Of a DNA stretch of 64,000 nt, positions 25,247-33,800 are shown one piece after another. The DNA comes from Lentihominibacter butyricus (GTDB taxonomy: Bacteria; Bacillota; Clostridia; Peptostreptococcales; Anaerovoracaceae). Each line of letters starts with the position of its first letter. Positions within the stretch are counted from its first letter, which is position 1. Under the pieces are notes generated by a model, which was not told the DNA's origin, did no database searches, and saw only the letters and a list, made by a program, of their open reading frames with translations. The stretch spans positions 248,001 to 312,000 of the forward strand of contig NZ_JAOQJP010000002.1 in NCBI RefSeq assembly GCF_025567305.1, read 5' to 3'. The translations under genes were made by a program, and so were the position numbers.

Positions 25247-25960
25247 CTATTTGTTCTTGTTTATGATGCGCGTATCGTATTTTCCTGTCTCGATATCTAT
25301 GAATCTCACGAACAGCGATACCTTGTTGTCTTCGTTGAGGCTGTTCCACACCGTATCCGCAAACGCGTCTATGTCTCCGGTGATGTCGACTTTCTCAGGT
25401 TCGCCCTCAAAGCTCGGGAGCGGGTTACCGTCGCCTACATATGTATGTATGAAACGGCCTTCGCCTGCCGGGCATCCTTCGTAAGCGAACGTGTTTCTTA
25501 TGCAAAACTCGGGATTTCCGTCGTCGCTTTTGAGTATGGACATCGCAAAGTCATAGCTGCCGTTTTCCACGTTCATGATCCCTGATATCCTCGGGGTGAA
25601 GTTCGGATCGTCAGGCTCGAACTCACGCGTGCGAAGCGCCTGCTCGAACGTCTTTCCCTCTGACATCAGATCGTATACCGTGTCTGTCTGATCGCCGTTC
25701 GTCACGATCGTCGAATTTCCAAGCACTCTTACCGGTGCATATATTATCAGGCTCGGATCGCTGAGCTTCGAAGGATCGAACGCTTCCGTCCTGATGCCCT
25801 CGTCCTGTGTCACGAACACGCGATTCCTGCTGTTCACGCTCCTGCCCATGATGAAATACGCCGTCACCGCGTATCTGCCGTCTTCTGATTTTCCTATTAC
25901 TATGCCTCTGCCCGGGTACGCATTGCTGCTGAGCAGTGATGACAGTGATTTTTTCTGCAT
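25247..25960 (-). CDS. purO: IMP cyclohydrolase, PurO (archaeal) type
   Basis: Closes the ring of FAICAR to give IMP, the last step of the pathway. The 237-residue sequence matches the PurO fold (PF07826), an Ntn-hydrolase-like protein first known from methanogens. Examples are YPGRGIVIGKSEDGRYAVTAYFIMGRS (here split as YPGRGIVIGKSEDG and YFIMGRSVNSRNRVF), TNGDQTDTVYD and TPRISGIMN. Its position between purF and the single-function purH supports the role, replacing the N-terminal half of bifunctional PurH. Confidence 0.93.
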   Translation of the reverse strand: MQKKSLSSLLSSNAYPGRGIVIGKSEDGRYAVTAYFIMGRSVNSRNRVFVTQDEGIRTEAFDPSKLSDPSLIIYAPVRVLGNSTIVTNGDQTDTVYDLMSEGKTFEQALRTREFEPDDPNFTPRISGIMNVENGSYDFAMSILKSDDGNPEFCIRNTFAYEGCPAGEGRFIHTYVGDGNPLPSFEGEPEKVDITGDIDAFADTVWNSLNEDNKVSLFVRFIDIETGKYDTRIINKNK

Positions 25961-25966
25961 TGTGAT

Positions 25967-27388
25967 CTACTCCCTTCCATCCCAGCAGTAGGTGCAGAGC
26001 TTGCATTTGTCCACTCCTATCGCCTTGACTGTATCCTCGAGATCCTGGAATCTCAGGCTGTCGAACTTGAGTCTCTTCCTTATCTCCTCGACCATAGCCT
26101 GGTGCTTCTCGGTCTTGCTGTCTGTGTACTCGGCGAGCAGCTCCTGCGAGACCTCCTCGGCTTCTATGCCTTCGAGGTCGCGGATCACTCGTCTCGTGAT
26201 GAGCTCGAGGTCGCTTACCGAACGTGAAAAGTTCAGGTATTTGCATCCGTACATTATAGGCGGACATGCCGACCTCACGTGTATCTCTTTCGCGCCGTTG
26301 TCTATCAGGTAGCTGACCGTCTGGGAAAGCTGCGTCCCTCTTACGATCGAGTCATCTATCAGCACGAATTTCTTGTCCTTTATGATCTGGAAAACCGGCA
26401 CGAGCTTCATTTTAGCTATGCGGTCTCTCGCCTTCTGGTTCTGAGGCATAAAGCTTCTCGGCCATGTTGGCGTGTATTTGATGAGAGGTCTAGCATAAGG
26501 CACTCTCGATTTGTTGGCATATCCCAGTGCGTGAGCCACTCCGCTGTCCGGCACTCCTGCAACGTAGTCCACGTCCAGGTCTCCGTCTTTTTCTGCAAGA
26601 AGTCCGCCGTTGCTGTTTCTCATCAGCTCGACGTTGCGCCCTTCATATATCGAAGTCGTATATCCGAAATACGTCCACAGGAATGCGCAGATCTTCATCT
26701 CGTTCTGCGGATCGGCAACTGTCTCTTCACCGTCCGCCGTGATGAATGCGATCTCTGCCGGCCCCAGCTCGCGCTTGTATTTATATCCTACGTTTATGAA
26801 TGCGAATGACTCCGAAGCCGCGCAGTACGCGCCGTCTTTCTGCCCTATGATCAGCGGCGTCCTGCCGTATTTGTCCCTTGCCGCGTAAAGGCCGTCCTTC
26901 GTGAGTATCAGCATCGTCATGGATCCGTCGATCTTTGCCTGTGCGATCTTGATGCCGTCCACGAGATCCTTTCCCGTGGAAACGAGCGCCGCCACGAGTT
27001 CCGTGTTGTTTATGTCTCCGCCGCTCATCGACATGAACTGTCCGGACATGCCGTCCAGCAGCTCCTTTACGAGTTCGGCTTTATTGTTTATGCGCCCTAC
27101 TGTAGTGATGGCGTAGTCTCCCTGCCTGCTGTGAACTGTCAGCGGCTGCGGATCGCCGTCGCTTATCGCGCCTATTCCCATCTTTCCGGACATCTCTTCT
27201 ATGTCCGCTTCAAATTTGCTTCTGAAAGGTGAGTTTTCTATATTATGGATAGAACGCTTGAAGCTGCCGCTGTCCTGCAGCACGCACATTCCTCCGTTCT
27301 TGGTCCCAAGATGTGAATGGTAGTCTGTGCCGAAGAACAGATCCATCACGCAGTCCTGTTTAGAAACAAAACCTATTACTCCACCCAT
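25967..27388 (-). CDS. purF: Amidophosphoribosyltransferase homolog lacking the N-terminal Cys
   Basis: Homolog of PurF, which makes phosphoribosylamine from PRPP. A class-II glutaminase-like domain (~1-235) is followed by a phosphoribosyltransferase domain with PRPP motif VLIDDSIVRGTQ (~345-356). The C-terminus has CKLCTYCWDG, resembling Fe-S ligands of clostridial PurF. The start at 27388, with a GGAGC ribosome site, gives MGGVIGF where catalytic PurF proteins have MCG; the nucleophilic Cys1 is thus Gly. This variant subfamily (MGGxxG...TDYHSHLGT) also occurs in other gut anaerobes as far as I recall. It is the only purF in this operon. It may use free ammonia or a partner amidotransferase. 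Confidence 0.88.
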   Translation of the reverse strand: MGGVIGFVSKQDCVMDLFFGTDYHSHLGTKNGGMCVLQDSGSFKRSIHNIENSPFRSKFEADIEEMSGKMGIGAISDGDPQPLTVHSRQGDYAITTVGRINNKAELVKELLDGMSGQFMSMSGGDINNTELVAALVSTGKDLVDGIKIAQAKIDGSMTMLILTKDGLYAARDKYGRTPLIIGQKDGAYCAASESFAFINVGYKYKRELGPAEIAFITADGEETVADPQNEMKICAFLWTYFGYTTSIYEGRNVELMRNSNGGLLAEKDGDLDVDYVAGVPDSGVAHALGYANKSRVPYARPLIKYTPTWPRSFMPQNQKARDRIAKMKLVPVFQIIKDKKFVLIDDSIVRGTQLSQTVSYLIDNGAKEIHVRSACPPIMYGCKYLNFSRSVSDLELITRRVIRDLEGIEAEEVSQELLAEYTDSKTEKHQAMVEEIRKRLKFDSLRFQDLEDTVKAIGVDKCKLCTYCWDGRE

Positions 27389-27400
27389 TAAATTGCTCCT

Positions 27401-27663
27401 TTCATATATTTGTCGACCACAGGTCGACATAAAGGTTATACCCTTGTGGTATTTCATATATTTGTCGACCACAGGTCGACATAAAGGTTATACCCTTGTG
27501 GTATTTCATATATTTGTCGACCGCAGGTCGACATCAGGTTATCCCTGCCAAGGGGTTTCATTGATTTGTTGGCTCGCAGAGCTAACATAAAGGTTATCCC
27601 TGCCAAGGGGTTTCATTAGTGTGTCGACTGACAAGTCGACATAAAGGTTACCCCTCCAGGGGC
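27401..27663 (-). repeat. Array A: five tandem ~52-nt two-hairpin units before purF
   Basis: Five units read on the minus strand: 27612-27663, 27557-27611, 27505-27556, 27453-27504 and 27401-27452; the last two are identical. Each begins ATGAA, forms a short C-rich/G-rich stem, continues with TAACCT and a second stem opened by ATGTCG and closed by CGACA. Second stems vary but stay paired, e.g. GTCGACC/GGTCGAC, GTCGACT/AGTCGAC and GTTAGCT/AGCCAAC. The last unit runs into ATGAAAGGAG, the purF ribosome site. The first unit overlaps the last codons of purN. Confidence 0.85.
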
Positions 27664-28232
27664 TTCATTTCAGCTATCGCGATCCTCAAGCCTTCCGCCA
27701 GGATCCTGTGCTCCGTTACCAGCACTCTTGCCGCCAGCTCCTCAGGCGTATCGCCCGGCAGCACCGGCACCTTTTCCTGCAGGATTATCCTGCCCGTGTC
27801 GACTCCCTCGTCGACGTAATGCACGGTCGCACCGCTTTCCTTTTCACCGCCGGCTATCACCGCCTGGTGCACTCTTATCCCGTAGAACCCCTTGCCGCAG
27901 TACTTCGGTATCAGCGACGGATGTATGTTGATTATCCTGTTCCTGTAATTCTCTATGATCTCCGGCGAAAGCACCTTCATATAGCCTGCCAGCACGATCA
28001 TCTCCGCGCCGGATCTTTTCAGCTCCGCCAGCACGTCAGCCTGCGACTTTGCAACAGCCGTCGGGATGCCCGCACGTGCAGCCCTTTCCAGTGCAAACGC
28101 GCCCTCTTTGCTCGATATGACCTCGACGATCTCCGCTTCAGGAAGCTCCTCCGCCGCGATCTTGTCTATCAGCGCCTGCAGGTTCGTGCCCCCGCCCGAG
28201 ACGAGGACCGCCACCTTCGTTTTATCACTCAT
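27648..28232 (-). CDS. purN: Phosphoribosylglycinamide formyltransferase (GAR transformylase)
   Basis: 10-formyl-THF-dependent formylation of GAR, third step of the pathway; 194 residues. Landmarks: VAVLVSGGGTNLQALID (phosphate binding), MIVLAGYMKVLSPEII, INIHPSLIPKYCGKGFYG (catalytic Asn-x-His) and VHYVDEGVDTGRIILQ (catalytic Asp). Its last codons, encoding MKPLEG and the stop, lie within the first half of the first unit of repeat array A, so the repeat and the gene end have merged. It starts 13 bp after purM. Confidence 0.96.
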   Translation of the reverse strand: MSDKTKVAVLVSGGGTNLQALIDKIAAEELPEAEIVEVISSKEGAFALERAARAGIPTAVAKSQADVLAELKRSGAEMIVLAGYMKVLSPEIIENYRNRIINIHPSLIPKYCGKGFYGIRVHQAVIAGGEKESGATVHYVDEGVDTGRIILQEKVPVLPGDTPEELAARVLVTEHRILAEGLRIAIAEMKPLEG

Positions 28233-28244
28233 TTTCCCTGACCT

Positions 28245-29294
28245 CTATTCGTTATAGTTGAGGATGACCTTTTCATCCTTCATTTCCACGACTTCGCCTA
28301 TCACCGATGCGTTTTCACCCGCAGCCGCCAGCGCAGCCACGACAGCGCCGGCATCAGCAGCGTCGACTACCATCATCATACCCACACCCATGTTGTAGGT
28401 CGAGAACATCTCTTTCCTGTCTATATTGCCGCACTTCTTGATATACGGGAAGATCGGCGGCACTTTCCAGCTTCCCACGTCGATGGAAACAGCTGTACCG
28501 GCAGGGAGGATCCTGGGAATGTTTTCGAAGAATCCGCCTCCGGTTATATGAACTATCCCCTTTATATCGAATTTCGGCAGCACTGCATCGCATGCGTCTG
28601 CATATATTCTGGTCGGAGTCAGCAGCGCCTCTCCGAGAGTCTGTCCCAGCTCCTCGACGTAGTCAGTCACCTTCATGTCCATCTTGTCAAAGAACACTTT
28701 TCTCACCAGCGAATATCCGTTGCTGTGGATACCACTTGACGGGATGCCTATGATCTTGTTGCCGACAGCGACTTTCTCACCTGTGATGATCCTGTCCCTG
28801 TCCACGATACCGACTGAAAATCCCGCCATATCGTATTCGCCTTCGCTGTAAAAGTCCGGCATCTCGGCAGTCTCGCCGCCTACGAGCGCACTGCCCGACT
28901 GTTTGCAGCCGTCAGCTATGCCCTTTACGATATCTGCGATCTTCTCCGCCTTTACCTTGCCTGTCGCGATGTAATCCAGGAAAAACAGCGGTTTTGCACC
29001 CTGGCACAGCACGTCGTTGACGCACATCGCAACGCAGTCGATACCTACGGTGTCATGCTTATCCATCAGGAACGCGATCTTGAGCTTCGTTCCCACGCCG
29101 TCAGTTCCGGACACCAGCACCGGCTGAGTCATGCCTTTCACATCGAGGCTGAAAAGGCTGCCGAAGCTACCTAGGCCTGTCAGCACGTTTTCATTGAAAG
29201 TCCCTTTCACGTGCTCTTTCATCAGCGATACTGCACGCTCGCCTTCTTTGGTGTCAACACCGGCGTCTTTATATGTAAGTTTTTTGTCTTCCAT
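28245..29294 (-). CDS. purM: Phosphoribosylformylglycinamidine cyclo-ligase (AIR synthetase)
   Basis: ATP-dependent closure of FGAM to AIR, fifth step, 349 residues. PurM/ThiL fold: YKDAGVDTKEGERAV at the N-terminus, VSGTDGVGTKLKIAF (ATP-binding), DCVAMCVNDVLCQGAKPLFFLDYIA (split as CVAMCVNDVLCQGA and FFLDYIATGK), GGETAEMPDFY and HITGGGFFENIPR. It is a paralogous fold of the PurL catalytic domain. It sits between purC and purN in the operon. Confidence 0.97.
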   Translation of the reverse strand: MEDKKLTYKDAGVDTKEGERAVSLMKEHVKGTFNENVLTGLGSFGSLFSLDVKGMTQPVLVSGTDGVGTKLKIAFLMDKHDTVGIDCVAMCVNDVLCQGAKPLFFLDYIATGKVKAEKIADIVKGIADGCKQSGSALVGGETAEMPDFYSEGEYDMAGFSVGIVDRDRIITGEKVAVGNKIIGIPSSGIHSNGYSLVRKVFFDKMDMKVTDYVEELGQTLGEALLTPTRIYADACDAVLPKFDIKGIVHITGGGFFENIPRILPAGTAVSIDVGSWKVPPIFPYIKKCGNIDRKEMFSTYNMGVGMMMVVDAADAGAVVAALAAAGENASVIGEVVEMKDEKVILNYNE

Positions 29295-29349
29295 TTATAT
29301 TCTCCTCCACACACGGATCTTTAACGTGATTTTTTCGCAAAAGCGCGGG

Positions 29350-30057
29350 CTAGTCGTTTTTCACTCTTCTGAGGACTTCGGCATATGTCTCTTCGATCTT
29401 GCCGAGGTCTCTTCTGAATCTGTCCTTATCCATCTTTTCGTTCGTCTCTACGTCCCAGAGCCTGCATGTATCAGGCGAGATCTCGTCTGCCAGGATCACT
29501 TCACCGTCGTAAAGTCCGAATTCGATCTTGAAGTCTACCAGCTTGAGACCTTTGTCGAGGAAAAATTCCTTCAGCGTTTCGTTTACTGTTGCCGTATATG
29601 CCTTCACTTTTTCGAGCTGCTCCTCTGTCACCAGCTTGAGCGCGAGTGCATGTGACTCACACATGAGCGGATCGCCGAGGTCGTCGTTCTTGTATGAAAG
29701 CTCGAATGTCGGCTTGTCGAACACGATGCCTTCTTCAACGCCGTATCTCTTTGCAAAGGAGCCGGCTGAGATGTTTCTCGTGATGACTTCCAGCGGAAGA
29801 ATCTTCACTGCCTTTACGATCGTCTCTCTGTCGCTGATCTGCTCAATGTAGTGAGTAGGCACGCCTTTCTGCTCCAGAAGCTGCAGGATGATGTTCGTCA
29901 TCGTGTTGTTGACTACGCCTTTTCCTACGATCTGACCTTTTTTCTCGCCATTGAATGCTGTCGCATCATCTTTATAATCAACTATCAGACATTTGGGATC
30001 GTCTGTCTTGAAAACTTTCTTTGCCTTGCCTTCGTAAAGCTGTTCTAATTTCTTCAT
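29350..30057 (-). CDS. purC: SAICAR synthetase
   Basis: Adds aspartate to CAIR using ATP. 235 residues, the bacterial monofunctional length. Motifs: LYEGKAKKVFKTDD near the N-terminus, DYKDDATAFNGEKKG, LPLEVITRNISAGSFAKRYG (substrate loop, here with RNISAGSF) and LADEISPDTCRLWD at the C-terminus. The start at 30057 (MKKLEQ) with a GGAGG site is preferred to the longer frame beginning at 30084, which would run into the purE stop region. Confidence 0.97.
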   Translation of the reverse strand: MKKLEQLYEGKAKKVFKTDDPKCLIVDYKDDATAFNGEKKGQIVGKGVVNNTMTNIILQLLEQKGVPTHYIEQISDRETIVKAVKILPLEVITRNISAGSFAKRYGVEEGIVFDKPTFELSYKNDDLGDPLMCESHALALKLVTEEQLEKVKAYTATVNETLKEFFLDKGLKLVDFKIEFGLYDGEVILADEISPDTCRLWDVETNEKMDKDRFRRDLGKIEETYAEVLRRVKND

Positions 30058-30085
30058 ATCGTAAACCTCCTGTGTATCGTTCATT

Positions 30086-30577
30086 CTATTTGTTCTTAGA
30101 TTCGTTGAATTCGCGGTCGAGCGCGATGATCTCTTCTTCCTGCTTTTTCTTGAAAGCCTTGATGGCTTCTCTGAGCGCCGGATCTGCTGTGCTCAGGATC
30201 TGGACTGCCAGCAGCGCTGCGTTTTCCGCGCCGTCTATCGCAACTGTTGCGACCGGCACGCCTTTTGGCATCTGCACCACGGAAAGAAGCGAATCGAGTC
30301 CGTCCATAGTGCTTGATTTCATCGGTATACCTATCACCGGCAGCGGCGTCGTTGCCGCCAGGACTCCCGCCAGGTGCGCAGCTTTGCCTGCCGCTGCTAT
30401 GATGCAGCCAAAGCCGCTGCCCTCTGCGTCTGCCGCGAACTGTTCAGCCTGTTTCGGCGTCCTGTGTGCCGAAATGATCCTAGTTTCATATTCTACGCCG
30501 AAATTCTCGAGCATCTGCTCTGCTTTCTGGACTACCGGATAATCCGATTTACTGCCCATCACTATTCCAACCTTCAT
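30086..30577 (-). CDS. purE: N5-CAIR mutase, class I PurE
   Basis: Converts N5-CAIR to CAIR; 163 residues, class I length. VGIVMGSKSDYPVVQKA and YETRIISAHRTPKQAEQFA are the signature segments (SDxP and SAHRTP), followed by AAAGKAAHLAGVLAATTPLPVIGIP (as AAHLAGVLAA and PVIGIPMKSS). Class I PurE normally needs PurK for its substrate; no purK is in this window. The ribosome site GGAG lies directly at the end of repeat array B. Confidence 0.97.
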   Translation of the reverse strand: MKVGIVMGSKSDYPVVQKAEQMLENFGVEYETRIISAHRTPKQAEQFAADAEGSGFGCIIAAAGKAAHLAGVLAATTPLPVIGIPMKSSTMDGLDSLLSVVQMPKGVPVATVAIDGAENAALLAVQILSTADPALREAIKAFKKKQEEEIIALDREFNESKNK

Positions 30578-30588
30578 AATGCACTCCT

Positions 30589-30819
30589 TTCATTAGTGTG
30601 TCGATCGCAGATCGACATCAGGTTATCCTTTAGGGTTTCATTAGTGTGTCGGCCTGCGACCGACATCAGGTTACTCCCACAGGGAGCTTCAATTATTTGT
30701 CGGTCAAAGACCGACATCTAGGTTATACCCTTGCGGTGTTTCATTAGTGTGTCGACTGCAAGTCGACATTAAGGTTATCCCTGCGAGGGCAGCGCCGGGC
30801 GCCGTCCTGCAGCAGGGGT
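30589..30819 (-). repeat. Array B: four tandem two-hairpin units between purL and purE
   Basis: Minus-strand units 30740-30819, 30688-30739, 30637-30687 and 30589-30636. The array occupies the whole space from the purL stop (30825) to the purE ribosome site. Second stems are GTCGACT/AGTCGAC, GTCGGTC/GACCGAC, GTCGGTC/GGCCGAC and GTCGATC/GATCGAC. The first unit is longer (80 bp), with a GC-rich insertion near 30786-30812 that forms its own hairpin. The last unit leads into ATGAAAGGAG before purE. Confidence 0.85.
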
Positions 30820-30824
30820 TTCAT

Positions 30825-33800
30825 CTATTTAAAGTATTTAACGCCCGACTCGAAGATCTTCTGATCTTTCTCGCCGAGAACGTTCTTGTAGAGATCTCTG
30901 CCGATCCTTTCCGAATGTCCCATCTTGCCGAATACTCTTCCGTCCGGTGATGTGATGCCCTCGATCGCCATTGCCGACCCGTTAGGATTGAAAGCGATAT
31001 CCATCGAAGGCTTGCCGTCAAATCCCACATACTGCGTAGCGATCTGACCGTTTGCAGCCAGCTGCTGCAGCACTTCCTCGCTCGCGATGAACCTTCCTTC
31101 GCCGTGCGATACCGGGATCGTGAACACATCGCCCACACTCACGCCTGCCAGCCAAGGTGACTTCACCGACGTCACACCGGTCCTCACGAGACACGACGCG
31201 TGGCGGCCGATCCTGTTGTAGGTCAGCGTCGGGCTGTTTTCCGTGCCGTCCGTGATCTTTCCGTACGGAACGAGACCCAGCTTTATCAGTGCCTGGAAAC
31301 CGTTGCATATACCGAGCATCAGACCGTCTCTCTTCTCGAGCAGTTCAGCGACCGCATCCTTGATCCCAGGATTTCGGAAAACTGCAGTGATGAACTTCGC
31401 TGAGCCGTCCGGTTCGTCTCCGCCTGAGAAGCCGCCCGGGATCATGATGATCTGGCTCGTCCTGATCTTCTGTCCGAGTTCCTTTATCGAATCCTCCAGC
31501 TGAGCTGTCGTGAGGTTCCTTATTATATGGATGTCCGCTTCAGCGCCGGCTTTCCTGAACGCTCTCGCCGAATCCATCTCGCAGTTCGTTCCCGGGAACG
31601 CCGGTATCACTACTCTAGGTTTTGCGACCTTTACGAGCGGTCCTGTCATGTTTCTCTGAGTGAAGAACGGCTGTGCCACAGGCGTCTTGTCGATGCCGCC
31701 GCGCTGATCCGCAGTCCTTACAGGGAACACGCTTTCCTCAGGCTCCTGCCACTTTGCAGTGATCTCCGCGAGATCCTCAGCTTCTCCGTTTATCACGAGA
31801 CTGCCGGATACGTTAGTCTTTCCAAGTACCGCATAGACAGCTCCGGCCATCAGGCTGTCCACATCCTCGCCTGCCGGGATCTCGATCACCATCGAGCCGA
31901 ACATCGGCGAAAGCATGTCGCCCTCGACACTGACATCAGCGCCGATCCTGTTGCCGACTGCCATCTTTACGAGAGTCATGTAAAGTCCTCCGCGTCCTAT
32001 CGCGTCTGCTGCCAGCAGCTTGCCGGCTGCTGCCAACTCTCTGACCTTCAGCATGTTGTTCCTGTATATCTCAAAATCTATTACTCCGTCTTTGTCCACC
32101 GGCGATGTCAGCGCCACGAGCGTGCTGCCCGCGAACTTGAACTCAGGCGATACCACATCGCCTGCATCGACCGTTGTTATTGCAAAGGATGCAAGTGTCG
32201 GCGGCACATCTATATCCATGAACGTGCCGGACATGCTGTCCTTTCCGCCTATTGCCGGTATCTCCAGTTCTTTCTGCACTCTCAGCGCTCCGAGCAGTGC
32301 TGCCATAGGCTTGCCCCATCTTGCCGGATCCTCGCCGAGTTTTTCGAAATATTCCTGGAAAGTCAGGCGGATCTTCCTGTAGTCGCCGCCCATCGCTGCG
32401 ATCTTCGTCACTGAGTCGATCACTGCATAAAGCGCTCCGTGGAACGGACTCCTCATAGCGAGCTCAGGGTCGAAGCCGTAGCTCATGATCGTTGCCGTTT
32501 CCGTCTCACCCTCTGTTACAGGCAGCTTCGCAGCCATTCCTGCCGCCGGAGTGAGCTGGTATTTGCCGCCGAGAGGCATCAGCACCGTAGCCGCTCCGAT
32601 CGTGCTGTCGAATCTTTCGATCAGGCCCTTCTTGCTGCAGCAGTTCAGGTCTGTCAGCAGCTGCTCTTTCGTCTTCGTCTCCACGAGAACGTCAGCCAGC
32701 TCGCCGGCCGACTCCTTTACAGCCTTTGGATCAGCAGCGAAAGCTTTTGCAAACTGCTGCGCTCCGTTGGTGTTCAGGAAATCTCTGCTGAGATCGAGGA
32801 TGCATTTTTCTCTCCAGTACATCCTGACTCTGTTCGTGTCGGTCACCTCTGCGACCGTAGTGGCCTCGAGGTTTTCCTCAGCTGCATACTTTATGAATTC
32901 CTGCTCTTTGTCGGCATCGACCACGACTGCCATTCTTTCCTGCGACTCCGAGATCGCGAGCTCTGTGCCGTCGAGGCCTTCGTATTTCTTCGGCACGAGA
33001 TCGAGGTTGATCTCAAGGCCGTCGGCCAGCTCGCCGATGGCTACCGACACACCGCCGGCACCGAAGTCATTGCAGCGCTTTATCAGTGTAGCGACTTCTT
33101 TTCTCCTGAAAAGTCTCTGTATGTTTCGCTCTACAGGCGGGTTGCCCTTCTGGACTTCTGCTCCGCACTGCAGTATCGATTCTTCCGTGTGTTCCTTGGA
33201 CGAGCCTGTAGCTCCGCCGCATCCGTCGCGGCCTGTCCTGCCGCCGACCAGTATTATAACGTCGCCCTTCTGAGGGACCTTTCTTATCACGTGATCTGCA
33301 GGTGCAGCCCCGACTACCGCTCCGATCTCCATTCTTTTGGCAACGTAGTTGTCGTGGTAAACTTCGTCTACAAGGCCTGTGGCAAGTCCGATCTGGTTGC
33401 CGTACGAACTGTATCCGTGAGCAGCCTCCGTCGTGATCTTTCGCTGAGGCAGCTTGCCGCTCAGCGTGTCTTCTACCGGCGTCCTCGGATCTGCAGCACC
33501 TGTCACTCTCATAGCCTGGTACACGTAGACTCTGCCTGAAAGCGGGTCTCTTATCGCTCCGCCAAGACATGTTGCTGCTCCGCCGAACGGCTCGATCTCT
33601 GTAGGGTGGTTGTGTGTCTCGTTCTTGAACATCACGAGCCAGTCATCTTCCCTGCCGTCGATCTTCGCCCTGACCTTGATGCTGCATGCGTTTATCTCTT
33701 CTGATTCGTCGAGGTCGTCAGCCTTGCCGTGCTTCTTGAGGTACTTTGCTCCGATGCATGCCATGTCCATCAGGCAGAGATTCTTGTCTCTGTCGCCATA

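Noticed and set aside
27412..27480. Small peptides encoded by the repeat units (e.g. MKYHKGITFMSTCGRQIYE)
   Set aside because: Unit length is not a multiple of three, frames and stops differ between units, and base changes follow stem pairing rather than codons; structure explains the conservation better.
27401..27663. CRISPR array
   Set aside because: Units are tandem with no unique spacers of constant length, each unit is internally palindromic twice, adjacent units can be identical, and no cas genes are present.
32439..33539. 366-residue plus-strand ORF inside purL
   Set aside because: Complete overlap with the well-supported purL on the other strand and no recognisable domain.
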